Numbered from the stretch's first letter, positions 1 to 11,600 are shown. The stretch: 64,000 nt of DNA from Leptodactylus fallax (GCA_947044405.1 CAMRHE010000115.1:4650001-4714000); one strand, 5' to 3'. Notes: generated from the sequence alone by a model not told the origin. Numbers and translations are program-made.

Positions 1-115
1 TTCAACCTTATAGTTCTACCTTCTGCCCAATCCACTCCTGGCTTTGGCTCAAAAAAATGCAGCAAAACCTGCAACATAAAAAGCTGCTTTTCCGCAAAGT
101 GGGAACTGCCACCTA
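1..115. repeat. Partial copy of a fold-back MITE family
   Basis: This stretch shares the blocks 'ccactcctggctttggctc' and 'gcagcttttccgcaa'-like sequence with the fold-back elements at 17021-17247 and 2095-2432. Only one arm lies in the window, so the left end is cut off by the window edge. Non-coding. Confidence 0.5.
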
Positions 116-954
116 CAAATTCACCTAGCAATGCACCCAAACCATGTTTCCTTGCCGTTCCTATTACATGGTCTGCTAGGGAAACTATAGTGAACTGAGC
201 TGACTAGGGAGTCTCTATCTTCAGAGTAATTTCTAGGTAGCCATGTATTTCTGGCCATTTAATTGTGAAGGATGAAGGAAAGTTGAAATGATAGTTTAGG
301 ATGAAGTGCCCGGCCAATTCCCAGTGTTACTACAAAGGTGTTGAATGCGGAGAGACAGAACGGAAAAGGTGTGACTGAGAGTAACTTTGAAGACCCAGAG
401 GGAAGATTGTGACAAGGACTTTCCAGCTGTGTGAGGTAACACAAGGGTCAGACTAAGAGCTCGTGCTCCAGGATGTGCTGTGGAAGGAATTTCACAGAGA
501 AACACAGTCCTGGGGTTTCAGCTGTCAGATCTCTCCTTCTCTTTGAACAGATAAAACCGCTTTCCCTCTCTTTTATTCATGACAGTCTCTTTTTTTTTCT
601 CTGTTCTTTCACTGAGCTGAAAGTTTGACAATTAAATTATATCAAGGTCTGTCTGAAGATTATACAGCACTGGGCTGCCCGGCCGGTCTAGGAGACAGCT
701 CTGGTCCTAGAGGGCAATTGTGTGGCCTAGAGCATCATATTCTGCCTTCCAAAGCAGTGTATTAGTATAGAGTAAACAATTTATACATCCGCTAGCAGCC
801 AAATGGAGTGTCTGTGGCTCCAGGATCATGTATAATGTATAGGCTGCGTTCTCACAAGTACCGATGCGTTCCATAAATGGTCATCTTTTCATTTCCATAG
901 ATAAGAAGTACTCTTTACCTGGGATTCCAATACACATAGTAAAGACATCCTGGA
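116..954. other. No gene or recognised element
   Basis: AT-rich sequence with short chance frames only (for example minus-strand frames at 259-505). I see no domain, splice-supported exon chain, tandem repeat or RNA gene here. Confidence 0.5.
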
Positions 955-966
955 ATATTACTGATA

Positions 967-1998
967 GTTTTTTATTTTTTTAATCATTAAAATTTTTATA
1001 GAGATTTTTCAGAACAACACACATTAGAAGCATAATGAAAGAAAATGGTTTCCATAACTAGGGTGAGATGGGAGGTGGAGGGAAGACAGAGACGAAACAT
1101 GGGGGGGGGGACACAAGGAGGGGGAGGGAAAAGAACCAAGGATATTGCACTCTGACGCAGCAGAGCAATCAGTACCAGGGTGAGAAGTGCAAAATAACAG
1201 ATTCCAATAAGATTGAGGGCGAGGAAGAGGGGAATGAAATTTCTAGTAGGTATACAAATGTCAGCGTGTACCTAGGGGGGGGGGTGTAGATGCACATGTG
1301 AGGAGGGTTGGGTGAAGGTCAGGATAAAATGGGCAGAAGGGAAGCTAGTGAGGTTAGTAGCGAAAGGACATCTGAAAGGCGGCGGAATAGTAAAAGGTGT
1401 TCCACAGGAGCCATACTTTTAGGTGAGCACTATCATCCCGTCTCAATTCAGCAACCATGTCTTCCATGTGTCTTATGTGCAGGATCTCTTAGAGCCAGAG
1501 TGTTAGGGTTAGGGGTGAAGAGGACTTCCATAATCTGGTATAATGGATCTGGCCGCTAACAATAGGAAGCCTATCCATTTGCGGATGTGTTTTTGAAGTT
1601 TGTAGGGAAATATGGAGAGGAGGAGAGAGGCAGGATCATCCTTCAGTGTAACACCCGTCTTATCCTTAATAGTTCTACTTTCCTCATTCCAGAAAGGGTG
1701 AAGCTGAGGGCAATTCCACTAGACGTGAAGCATGGTGCCGTGGCCATTAGGGCATCTCCAGCAACGATCAATAGCTGTGCGGAAGATCTCATGGAGAACC
1801 GAGGGGACGCTGTACCAGCATGATAGAATTTTTTTAGTTGGTTTCCTGGGCCCTGCACGAGATAGAAAATTGGAAGGCTGTGAGGAACACGCCTGGTGGA
1901 AAGGAGGTCCCCAGTTCCCTCTCTCATGTGACAGTAAATGGATGTGGGGTTGTGTTTGACATCGGAGAATAAGTTGTAGATAACTGAGATAGAGTGGT
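967..1998 (-). mobile_element. 5'-truncated L1-type LINE (3' end of ORF2 plus tail)
   Basis: Read on the minus strand, about 1640-1830 gives an L1 ORF2 C-terminal pattern: a CWRC...H...W.CP...FW block, the Cys/His knuckle that ends L1 reverse-transcriptase proteins, interrupted by stop codons. The low-coordinate end is T-rich (about 967-1015), the minus-strand poly-A tail. A 12-bp direct repeat 'atattactgata' sits at 955-966 and 1999-2010 and fits a target-site duplication. The rest of ORF2 and all of ORF1 are missing, the usual outcome of incomplete reverse transcription. Non-functional. The LINE call is good; the exact clade is inference. Confidence 0.72.
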
Positions 1999-2094
1999 AT
2001 ATTACTGATAATTTTTATCATATAGCTATGAAAGTATATTGGGCCATATGAGACTATGTAGATAAAAACTACGCGCTTTTCAAAAATGTGCGTG

Positions 2095-2432
2095 TTTTTG
2101 AAAATGCAGCTTTTCTGCATGTATTTTTCCCTACAATGTGTGGATGAGATTAACCAAAAACTTATTAACTTTGCATTTTTTTCTGCTGCATTTTTGCAGC
2201 AGCCAAAAATGTTGCATTTCCACAACATGGGGCCTCAGGCTGAGGATAAGGCAGATTTTTTTGTTGCAGAGTTTGCTGCATTTTTTGTAGCCATGGAAGG
2301 AATGGGAAATATATAGGAAGCTCTTATACCTCTCCCTTCTACTCAATCCACTCCTGGCTTTGGCTCAAAAAAAAAAAAAAAAAAAAAACACTGCAAAATC
2401 TGCAACAAAAAAGGCAGCATTTGAGCCTTAGC
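2095..2432. repeat. Fold-back MITE copy with A-tract
   Basis: Shares the 'ccactcctggctttggctc' core and 'ctgcaacaaaaaa' flanks with 17021-17247 and ends near 'tgagccttagcct', matching that family's AGGCTAAGG-type terminal repeat. An A20-like tract lies at about 2369-2388. Non-coding. Confidence 0.55.
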
Positions 2433-2562
2433 CTAAATCTTAGCAACTAATTCCCTATGCACAGGCTGGGGATAAGTTGCATAACAGTAGGGATCTGACC
2501 AATGAGACCCCCACTGATCATGACATGAGAATGGTGGAGTTTTCCTCCGTGTTCTGAATGTA

Positions 2563-2836
2563 GTGGTGGTCAGACAGGCATAACTCTGCTCCTCACTTCA
2601 GTGGAACCATTGAAATGAGTGGTGCAGGGGCACCTTTGTCCCCTGTTGTCATGATTAGTGGTCTCAACTGCACCGATCTACAGTTTATCTGTGCAGGTGA
2701 GACCACTAATCATGAGAACAGGGAACAAGGGTGCCCCTGCACCACTCATTTCAATGGGACCACTGGAGACAACCGAACACTGTAGATTGGTGGTTCCACT
2801 GAAGTGAGGAGCAGAGGCATGCCTGTCTGACCACAA
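2563..2836. repeat. Imperfect inverted repeat (arms about 105 and 139 bp)
   Basis: The arm at 2563-2666 is the reverse complement of the arm at 2698-2836, apart from an approximately 35-bp extra segment in the right arm and scattered mismatches. Shared blocks include 'ctgctcctcacttcagtgga' and its complement. The transcript would form a long hairpin. It looks like a fold-back MITE, but no clear target duplication was identified. Confidence 0.6.
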
Positions 2837-2849
2837 CTGGTTTCTTGAC

Positions 2850-4140
2850 CTGGTGGGCTACCTTAAACTGGCCAAAAACTTTTAACACCTTTTGACCAAA
2901 TACTTGTTTGGTTGACAGGTTTAGCTAACAAACTCCCCATACACAAGCTTGCTTGGTTTGGCAGTGTGTACATGTGTTTTCAATAGAGACAGGGGGATAA
3001 GATGCTGCCGGACACCTCTGGTCACAGCTTGTTTCCCTTTCAAATAAAGGGATAAGCCATGCATCATTAGGCGCCGCTCCACTGATTCTGGCACAGTTAG
3101 AATTTTTTTCTGTAGTCCTCACCATGCCTGAATAATCATTTCTGTTAGTTTCAATATGCTGATTAGGCTCCGTACTGTCAAGCGGGCGGTACCTGTATGA
3201 CTGCTCAAGCCTAAGTCCCACCATCTGACGGTAGAGAGCTTAATCTGCATATTCAAAGCTGAAATTATCAGTACCAATTACCAATTGCTCAAGAATTATA
3301 GGGGCTAGAAAATTAGTGGAGCATGAAGGATGCATAGAGTAGGAGTTGGTGGAGATAGTGAAAGGTCCTCTTTAAAGGGGTCATCTCAGGTCAGATATTG
3401 AAGGCATATTGCTAAGATATGCCTTCAGTACTCAATTGATGGTAGAGTAGTCGAACTACTGTGACCCCTAACAAACATTTTAACAAATTAATACTGGCAA
3501 TTGAAAAAACTTTGCCACTTCCGATGGCTGCAGATAGCTTTCTTACCATAGTCAATGGTCAACCGTGAAGTATCTAGAGAAAGCTGTGATGAGCAAACAA
3601 CGGACAAAGTAGCATGGTGCTTTTTTTTTTAGCGCTGCTGCCATTTCCTTCTAGGAAGTCACAAAGACTGTAATCCTCGCTTATTAGACATAATGACATA
3701 ATGTCTGTCAAGAGATAAGCCCCTTGATGAAAAATACAGTACTATAATTGAGTACCATCCATTTGGCATATACGTAGCTCCCTACAGAAAAGTAAAGTAC
3801 ACAGTCAAGAGCCATGGATGTAGCTAACTATCCAAGTTTAATGAAATGGTACGAAAAGTTCAGGTCAAGGTAAGCAGAGAACAAACAGAATAAGAAGAAG
3901 AAAAGCCAAGTCATAAACCAAAGATCAAGCTAATATAACACATTTTATGCATGAGCAAACCAAAAAGACCTTATTGTTCCTACACTAAGGTGAGGAATAG
4001 TAAAAAATATTTATAAGGACACGGAGGGAGCGTGTATCACACTTCCTGCATTGTAAACGGAGACTGATCATGCAAAAGCTAGGAAGGATGTTAAAAGGTT
4101 TTTATGGGACCAGGACATTGGTGACCTATTCATAGGACAG
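2850..4140. other. No gene; scattered repeat fragments
   Basis: The stretch from about 3370 to 3470, starting near 'ctttaaaggggtcatctc', has the look of a TTTAAAGGGG-ended MITE fragment. The rest shows no coding region or RNA gene I can support. Confidence 0.4.
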
Positions 4141-4141
4141 G

Positions 4142-4289
4142 CGATACCTTTTAGAGGCTAACTGAGTATATTTGATAGTAAGCTTTCGAGAGTGCTAGCT
4201 CTCTCTTCAGACACTATGTCTGAAGAAGAGAGCTAGCACTCTCGAAAGCTTGCTATCAAATATACTCAGTTAGCCTCTAAAAGGTATCG
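4142..4289 (+). repeat. Near-perfect palindrome, Penelope-like (PLE) type
   Basis: Arms at 4142-4213 and 4217-4289 are reverse complements with one 1-nt indel and about one mismatch, around the 3-nt spacer 'cta'. Each arm contains a hammerhead-ribozyme-like core (annotated separately). Inverted terminal copies bearing minimal hammerheads are a known feature of Penelope-like retroelements. No reverse transcriptase remains, so this would be a terminal fragment only. The hairpin is direct observation; the PLE assignment is inference. Confidence 0.6.
4217..4257 (+). ncRNA. Hammerhead-ribozyme-like motif (PLE type)
   Basis: Core elements occur in hammerhead order: CTGAAGA at 4220-4226 (fits C-U-G-A-N-G-A), a stem II of about 5 bp (GAGAG with CTCTC around loop ctagca), GAAA at 4244-4247, then a minimal stem III (A4247-T4254, G4248-C4253, C4249-G4252, loop TT) followed by A4255 as the expected cleavage-site base. 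One extra A lies between the core and stem II. Stem I is poor because the palindrome junction replaces the usual 5' strand. The left arm carries the same motif on the minus strand. Activity is unproven. Confidence 0.55.
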
Positions 4290-4444
4290 TCTGATTTCTT
4301 CACTCTTCCACTACTTTCTATGGCTAACACGGTACAACTTTATACTACTATTCATAGGACAGGCACCAATATCAGTTTGGTGGGGGCCAAATTCGCAGCA
4401 CCGCTGCCGATCACTTGTATGAAGGGGCTGCAGCTTTTCTAAGA

Positions 4445-4990
4445 GCACTTTAACTCTTTAAAGGGAATGTGTCATCAGAAAATCACATTTTTATGTTAAA
4501 CATGTTTTTTAAGATTTTATTTGGTCATGTTGTTTTTAAATTTCCATGTTATTACCTATATTAAAAATCCTAAAAATCTTACAATTCCAATTTTTGCCAC
4601 TGAGCCTAAAATAATCTATGACATCCTGTTTCCTGGAGATGAACCATGGACCATAGACACAATGGTCTGGAGCAAACCCTATTGACTTCTAGGCATGATT
4701 TGTCACATGGACAGAGGTCACCGCACAGGAGAAGTAGATAAACTGATCTCCTATTGTGACTGGTGGATTCTGTATCTTATCTACATATACATGATAGCTC
4801 AGATCATCAGTGTGCGGATAAGTGAGGTGACTGCTGCAAAGAAATCTCCTACATAAAACAGGAAGTGTCAGTATATTATTTAGCTTAGTGGTCAGAGTCA
4901 GAACTGCAGGATTTTACATGGAAAATGTAAAAAAACAAAACAAAACAAAAAAATTCTTTAAAAAAATATGTTTAAGCTAAAAATTTATAT
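4445..4990. repeat. MITE-like repeat, TTTAAAGGGAATGTGTCA-ended family
   Basis: Begins 'ctttaaagggaatgtgtcat' and contains blocks such as 'gactgctgcaaagaaa' and 'aggaagtgtcag' that recur in similar order at about 36340-36550. An A-rich simple stretch follows at 4925-4970. Non-coding. Confidence 0.5.
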
Positions 4991-5478
4991 AAAACACAAA
5001 TCACTTTCTGAGTTTTTACTCAGGCAGAAAAAAAATCTGCTTCAGGTTCTGAGACAGATTTTGATGATTTTTGAGATATTCTGCTTCCTGAAAGTTTTAG
5101 CATTTTTGAAGCAATTTTTGCAAAAAAACAAAAAAAAAAAAAAAACCCTTCTAAAACATCTTTTTATCATTCATTTCTATGGGAGTTTGAGGTGGAACTT
5201 GCCTGAAGATGGGGTAGGATGCTTCTTTTTTCTGCTAGCTGGAAGACTTTGTTACTGGAGATTTCAAGCATTTTGGAATCAGATATTGAGTTAGAATCTG
5301 TCTCAAAATCAGCTCCAAAGACTGTATGAATATACCCTAATTTTTGCCTGAATGCTGTCTGTTTAGTAGCAAGGGTATACAGATGTAGCAAAGTTTAAGC
5401 TGACACTGATAACTTGCTGCAGCTTGATATCTAACAGAACACATTGAACCATTGAAAATGATTGGAATAGTCAAGTTA

Positions 5479-5786
5479 GGCCTTATTCACATGACAGTGC
5501 CGTTTAGACCCAATGTCTATGAAAAATGACCATGTTGGTTTGTTGAAGGTGTTTGTTCCCATGGTTGTTTTTCGAACTGCGATCACACGACTATTTTATA
5601 GAACATGGTTTGATAAGTTAAGATAAGAGCATGTCAGTTTTTTTGGCAGCCGTGGAAAATGGTCTGTCAAAAACATGGACATATGAATAGACCCAAAGAC
5701 ATTCATGGGTATTAAAATGGCTGCGTGACGGCCATTCCAAAAATGGACGTTACACAGCTGTTTTTCACTGTTGTGTGAATAAGGCC
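5479..5786. mobile_element. Harbinger-like MITE with TTA target duplication
   Basis: Terminal inverted repeats GGCCTTATTCACA and TGTGAATAAGGCC are flanked by TTA on both sides (5476-5478, 5787-5789). A 3-bp TWA duplication is typical of PIF/Harbinger elements. The interior is non-coding, so it depended on a transposase in trans. The family name is inference from the target duplication. Confidence 0.6.
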
Positions 5787-5872
5787 TTAAAGTTTTGTGC
5801 CACACTTGAATGAGACAAAGCTCCAATGTCATGCACTGCTGCTACTAAGTAGAAGGCATGCATGTAGATGGA

Positions 5873-6932
5873 CAGGGGCATAACCAGCAAAGACTGGGTC
5901 CCATAGCAAACTTTTGACTTGGGCCTCCCACCTCCACACAGCATAGTACCCATTTCCTGGCTCTCGCATGGTATAACACCCCATTTACACACACTATGTC
6001 CCAAAGTGGCCCCTTCACCAAGTATACTGTCCCACAGTGGCCACTTCAAGCAGTATAATGTCTCATAGTGACCCCTGCACACAGTATAATGTCCCATAGT
6101 AGCCCCTCCACACAGTATCATGTCCCATAGTGGCCCCCATACAGTAATGTCTCATAGTGGCCCCTACAGTGTTTGGTGCAAATATTGCAAAAAATTTGGA
6201 TTCGGCAGAACCTGAAATTTTGGAGTTCACCACCCACAAACTATTATTATACTCTGGGGTCTCTTCAAACAGAGGCCTAGGGTGGTGATCAAACTTACAT
6301 AACAATCTTACTCGCCTCTCTTGGGCTCCAAAGTAACTCCCTGCTGTCACAGATGTGGGTTACACTGGCATCATTATGTGTTGCGACTCTGGCCTGACCC
6401 ATATGACGTCTATGATGTCATGTAAGAGGCCTGAAGATCCACGTTGGAGCTCAGGAGAGGTGAGAACCACTGTTTTTTTACGTTTGTTAACCTCCTCTGG
6501 GCCTCCGATCATTATATTTTGAGGTCTGAAGAGACCCAAGAGTGTAATAATAGCAGTTCCGGTTTTGACATGTTCGGTCTGAACGAAACCCCCAGGCAAA
6601 CCTCACGAGAGGCATCTTGCAATGTTCGTTCAACAAATACTCTTGCCGTAGGTTCTACTTACTGCTCTTACCCACGGTCGCCTCTGCTTCCCTTCAGCCC
6701 TCCAGGAGGCCCGTCCAGCATCAGTGGTGTGATATGGGATGCACGAGGGCCCCTGGAAGGCTGAAGGGTAAGCGGAGGTAGCCCTGGGCTGGAGCGGGAA
6801 TTGGTAAGTAAATAGGAGCTGTTACCTGGTGGAGTAACTAAAAAAAAAAAGCAGCAAGCGCCTACCAGGCCCCCTAACATCACGCACTCTGTAACAACTG
6901 CTACGGCTGCTATGGCAGTAGTTCCGCCACTG
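5873..6932. mobile_element. hAT-type MITE, CAG(T/G)GGC end family
   Basis: Left end 'caggggcataaccag' and right end, read in reverse, 'cagtggcggaactac' form short terminal inverted repeats. The flanking octamers TAGATGGA (5865-5872) and GAGATGGA (6933-6940) match at 7 of 8 positions, as expected for an 8-bp hAT target duplication. The interior holds a short minisatellite (about 5990-6165) and palindromic 'tattatactctggggtct' blocks shared with 46750-47576. No transposase frame. Confidence 0.6.
5990..6165. repeat. Short minisatellite inside the MITE
   Basis: About five degenerate units of roughly 31-35 bp of the form 'cacagtataatgtcccatag' followed by 'tggcccct'. This is the reverse-complement of the unit expanded at 13771-14460 and of the short run at 47395-47480. 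Confidence 0.65.
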
Positions 6933-6939
6933 GAGATGG

Positions 6940-7849
6940 AGTGCACTCTAAGGGTGCAGCCTCTTCAAACAACTGATCAATGGGGTGCTAAAAATCGGAC
7001 CCAACATATATGATATTGATAGCTTTTCCTAAGAACAGGTCATCAGTATTCTGATCCTGGAAAGTATTTTTACTCTTTAATAGTCAGCTACAGACAGCCA
7101 TATGCATTCCTTAATCTTGATGTCTTTGTACAGTACCATAGAATATAGAAAAGGGTTGTGTGCAGCCTAAATATGAGAATTTGGTTTCCTTTTCTGTTCC
7201 TACATTCAGCTCTGCCCGACTCAAATTATTTCATGACTTGGCTTCTGTAAAACACGATGACTGATCTAAAGCTTTGTCATGAATTATTCCGTAACATGCC
7301 GCATCAATCAGATTATATTGTGATAAATGTACAATTACTAATGTATTTACATTTTTATCTTGCACTTATGAATTATTTATTTCGGTATAAATATAATGAT
7401 TTAACTCTTCATGCACTTGCCAGGATTGCTATACTCTAGACTTGAGAATAACCTTATCGCTTATAAGATTACAGAGAATTCTTCAGGCATCACTAATATT
7501 ATAAATCTAAGTTTCTGTACTTGGTAGCTAGAAAAACACCAATTCTAGCTGCTCCTACATAATAGATAGCAATGACTGAGGGTTTTCTGAAGGGCAATGT
7601 ATGAACAGCTCAGTGAAAATATTCTGTTAACATACTTAAAACATACACAATCACTTTCTACATCAAAGCACTTTTCATGCATTATAAAGCTGATGTGGGC
7701 AATTCCCTACAGGAAATTTTCACTACTCCAGGCTACAGCCTGCTGCTTTCATCTGCTTATTTTTGGTACTATATTTGTGATGTCCTTTAAAGTACACAAA
7801 AATACAAAAATGCTCTCCTTATAACAACCTTCCTTATCTCTAGAGATCA
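6940..7849. other. No gene or recognised element
   Basis: AT-rich, with two chance frames at 7257-7439 and 7597-7824 that show no domain, composition bias or context of a gene. Confidence 0.4.
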
Positions 7850-8315
7850 GCGAACCAGATTCAACCCGAATATTCCAAATCATTCGGTTCTTAATGAAAC
7901 CTAACAATTTTGAATTCGTCTTGGAAAAACTAAAATGGCCACTGCTGGTAAATTATTATAGTCTGGGGTCTCTTCAGACCTCAGAGTATAATAGCTGGAG
8001 GCCCAGGGGAGGTGACAAAAATAAATAAAACATTTATACTCACCTAAAGTTAACTCTTCTGGGCCTCCTTGCGGCGTCCGGCACTCTGCATCTTGCTTCT
8101 TGTGGCGTCTGACACTCTTCTGTGATGTCATGTGCCAGGGTCATGACGTCATGACATTCAATGTTCCCATGGCACAGAAGGAGGAAGACACAGAGCACCA
8201 GACACCGTGAGGAGGATCAGAAGAGATAACAGTAAGTCAATTTGAATGTTTTTTTTTTATTTTTGTCACCTCCCCTGCGCCTCCAGCTATTATACTCTGG
8301 GGTCTGAAGACTCGG
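7850..8315. repeat. hAT-MITE fragment (TAGAGATCAGCGAA end)
   Basis: Starts near 'ctagagatcagcgaacc', close to the terminal sequence of the large hAT at 19747-26239. It contains the inverted pair 'tattatagtctggggtctc' (about 7954) and 'tattatactctggggtctg' (about 8288). The interior has GC-richer arms around 'catgacgtcatgac'. Non-autonomous, no coding capacity. Confidence 0.5.
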
Positions 8316-8319
8316 ATTC

Positions 8320-10013
8320 TGCATGAAAGTCTTCTCCAAAATCTGGCCAGTATCTGCCACCCATTACAACAAGTAGCTTCCCTTGTGCTTATAAATAAGG
8401 AAAGCTACTTGTTGTCTAGGACTAACATCCAATCATCAATAACACAAGCAGCTAGTCAGGTGTATATAAAATACATAGACTTTCTTTACAATAGTGAGAA
8501 GTTGCAAATTCCTGTCTGTGCAGTGGAGAGGCAGGGAAAGCTGTGACCTGCCTCTCCCCCTCCATTCACTGTGCTTCCATCTTGAGCCTGCTGGTTTCTA
8601 AAAACTGAACTTCCCTAGTAACAGATAGTGGACAGCAAATTAGCAAGAAGAGAGACATCTAGTTGCAAGAAATTTAAATAGAGTTTTTAGGCAGAAAACA
8701 GCCACATTTTTTATTAAGTGCATTACATTTTGGTCCAGAATCACATTCCCTATTACATAAAACAACACTAAGTCGTCTAAAAAGTTAATGACCATTAAAC
8801 ATGCAATGGAGTAGTTATATCTGTCTCTCTCAGCATTGGAAATCCCAGAATTACCTAAATAATATTCATCATCCAATAGGCTGTCTGCTCATACAATCTT
8901 TGTGCTCCATTGATATCTCTGGGAAGCTGCAGTTTGACATTGATAGACCATTCAATTTTTCGTGAATAAAATTAGGACATAACTATGGGGTATGCAGGGT
9001 TAGTAGCTTCATGTAACCACTGGAGACTGAGTAGCCCCAGAGGTTTTTTTTGCTATTTATGGGGAAAGCAGTACTATATACATATATACATCATAGGTGG
9101 GGGATCTGTTACAGAGCTTGACTCTGGGCCCAGGAGCTTCTTGTTATCCCTTTAGCTAAAAACATTTACAAGCTAAGGTAGACATATACCTTCAATAGCT
9201 ATTCCTCCTGACTACCCCATACATGTGAATGCTCTGCCAGGGTGCACATGTTATCAATGGGGAGAGGGAAGTAAACCACTGCCAGACACATCTTGCAGCA
9301 GTTGATCTTGCAAGAGATTTAAGGATCAGACATGATGAAATTTAACATGCCCAGTCCTTTTTTCCATATCTGCCAAAGGAACCAAATGGTTTGAACATCT
9401 AATAAATTAGTCATTTATCACCATACAGACAAGATAGGCAAGAGTTCATCCAACCTTTCTCTGAGATATATGGTCACCTTTAGGTTCGCTCACATATCAG
9501 AAAATGAAGATGAATTTGAGGCTGTCTACCGACTCAATTTTCTCTCCACTTTCCGGACCTGTGCATCCCTGTGCATAGAGAATAATCAGCTTGAGACTCG
9601 TGCTGCGGATTCTGCAACTAAATCAGTTGTGGGATCCCTGGTAAGAACAAGCAGGATTCTTATTTTTCACCATCCTATTTTGGCCCCTACCTCCCATTAG
9701 GCAGATTCACGTGTGTAAAAAAGTTGCAAACCTCAGGTTTGCAACTTCTTAAATGCCAATTGTGACTATAATTGTCGCAAGTGGTGTTTTTTTAGGGGCC
9801 TCCCACGTCACTTTCATGAATGCAAAAGTAGCATGGGAGTAGTAGTTTACTTGTGCAAATGATGACTGAAATCTTTGTTAGCTCCAATCTGGCTTAGATT
9901 TCATCAAAGACGCATAGTCCGATGGAAGATGCTGCCTCATTTATGAAGAGATGTGGGCATCCTTATAAATAAGGCGGCTGTTCCACCAGCATTGGGGATA
10001 TGAAGACTGGTGT
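8320..10013. other. No gene; dispersed repeat pieces and one small hairpin
   Basis: The stretch around 9040-9330 shares phrases such as 'gggcccaggagcttcttgtt' with the dispersed repeats at 16838-16975 and 18600-18720. At 9721-9747 'aagttgcaaacct' is followed after one base by its perfect reverse complement. No coding gene is supported. Confidence 0.4.
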
Positions 10014-10596
10014 TTATTGTACTAGTAATCACAAGGCATTATGGGAAAGGAGCTGGGGAGCTCATGCGCCCTCTGTTGGATGTAACAGATCCTCAATTTG
10101 CTTTTGACTCACCGAGCCTTGAGACAGCAAAAGGGATTTTAGCCAAGCCAATTTCACTTATCTGCATACAGCGCTGTTTGCGGATTGTTGTCCTTCATCA
10201 GTACAGAGCAAAGTGAATTGGCTGGCTTAGTGGGAGGCAATGAGTGGGTTAGGGACAAGAATGTGAGAGATTCTTGTCCCTAACCCACTCATTGCCTCCC
10301 ACTAAGCCAGCCAATTCACTTTGCTCTGTACTGATGAAGGACAACAATCCGCAAACAGCGCTGTATGCAGATAAGTGAAATTGGCTTGGCTAAAATCCCT
10401 TTTGCTGTCTCAAGGCTCGGTGAGTCAAAAGCAAATTGAGGATCTGTTACATCCAACAGAGGGCGCATGAGCTCCCCAGCTCCTTTCCCATAATGCCTTG
10501 TGATATGTAGATGCTAAGTAGAGGGCAAAAGGCAATTCAATCTCTACACACCTTCACTGGTGCTCTCCTCAATGTGAGAGATTATTGTACTAGTAA
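10014..10596. mobile_element. Penelope-like fold-back insertion with 15-bp flanking repeats
   Basis: Two 235-bp arms (10028-10262 and 10270-10504) appear to be exact reverse complements around the 7-nt spacer 'gtgagag'. A further 77 bp follow the right arm. The insertion is bounded by the direct repeat TTATTGTACTAGTAA at 10014-10028 and 10582-10596, a length that fits target-primed insertion of a retroelement rather than a DNA transposon. Each arm carries a hammerhead-like motif, which together with the inverted layout suggests a Penelope-like terminal structure. No ORF of a PLE polymerase is present. Confidence 0.62.
10321..10374 (+). ncRNA. Decayed hammerhead-ribozyme-like motif
   Basis: CTGATGA (10331-10337) is followed by a 3-bp stem II (GGA 10339-10341 with TCC 10348-10350). 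Stem III is the palindrome ACAGCGCTGT (10355-10364), and A10365 sits at the expected cleavage position. Stem I pairs 10325-10330 with 10366-10371 over six positions including one G-U. The conserved GAAA reads as C-AAA (10352-10355), so the catalytic G12 is replaced and self-cleavage is unlikely. The mirror motif lies on the minus strand of the left arm (about 10158-10211). Confidence 0.5.
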
Positions 10597-10599
10597 GTC

Positions 10600-11600
10600 A
10601 CACTACCTCCATATGCCTCCAATTTCATACTGAAGCACACAGTGGACCCCACGGGTCCATAGAAGCGCTAGGCAATATTACCCTTAGAAAATCTCCTACA
10701 TTGTATATTTTATAAGCATTTCTGCAATTTTTACTTTTCACTCTTCAATAATTTCTCACCATCTGAAATGTACTTAGGTCCATAAAAGCCTCCTACTATA
10801 CAAAAAAGTAGAAAGCAAGTCTCGTACCCTTTTGAAGCCAATCACTTTAATGGAAGTTTTGCATCACATTTTCTTTCTACATCTTAAAAATGGATTTCAG
10901 ATGCGACATGAGGTTTTATCTATGAGTTTCAGTTTTATATATGAATGTACTGCATTTGATCTTGCTGAGAAATATGTGGTTATACTGCCTTCATCCCTCA
11001 ATGTAGGTTTTAGCTAGCTTTCATCTTTTACGAGAGAACTCAGATCCCATGTTGGATAAAGCACTGTGCTTCTCAGCTAGTGGTTGTAATCTATTGTTAG
11101 CCATCCCTTCATTTTACTACTTTGTAGGATTACAATATGTCGTTAGACTCTAGAGGTAACACAATGTAAGACAATTAAAGTGCCCGCAAATAAGAAAAAA
11201 AACACAGATACTCAGTTTCCTTCACCTCTCCTGGGCATATAGTCCTCTTTCGGAGCATTGGGCCATCACTCACGGATTTATGCTGCCTCACCGGGATTAC
11301 CGCTGAGGCTCAATCACATGGCATTCTCGTCATCATTATGCTGGGTCAAAGCGTTATGATGTTGGCATGTCCCACCTGACCACTGAGACCCAATCACAGG
11401 CTTCAGTACTGACTGCAGGCTACGTGACAGAAAATGGAAACTAATCTTGAGAGATTTTCTCATTACTTTTCATGGGTGTGTCTTGATTTTCCTGCTACAG
11501 GTCATGTTATATCTTCTCATGGGAGATGAACCACCATAAGAGGTGTCTGGCACACACTTATGGTGGTTCTTACTATTGATAATCAATTAACATATGTTTC
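10600..11600. other. No gene; partial MITE at about 11190-11420
   Basis: The part from 11190 to 11420 ('ctcagtttccttcacctctcctggg', then repeated 'cgtcat'/'gaggctcaatcaca' phrases) resembles the interior of the 13530-13760 and 30765-31025 repeats. The rest is AT-rich with no supported feature. Confidence 0.35.
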
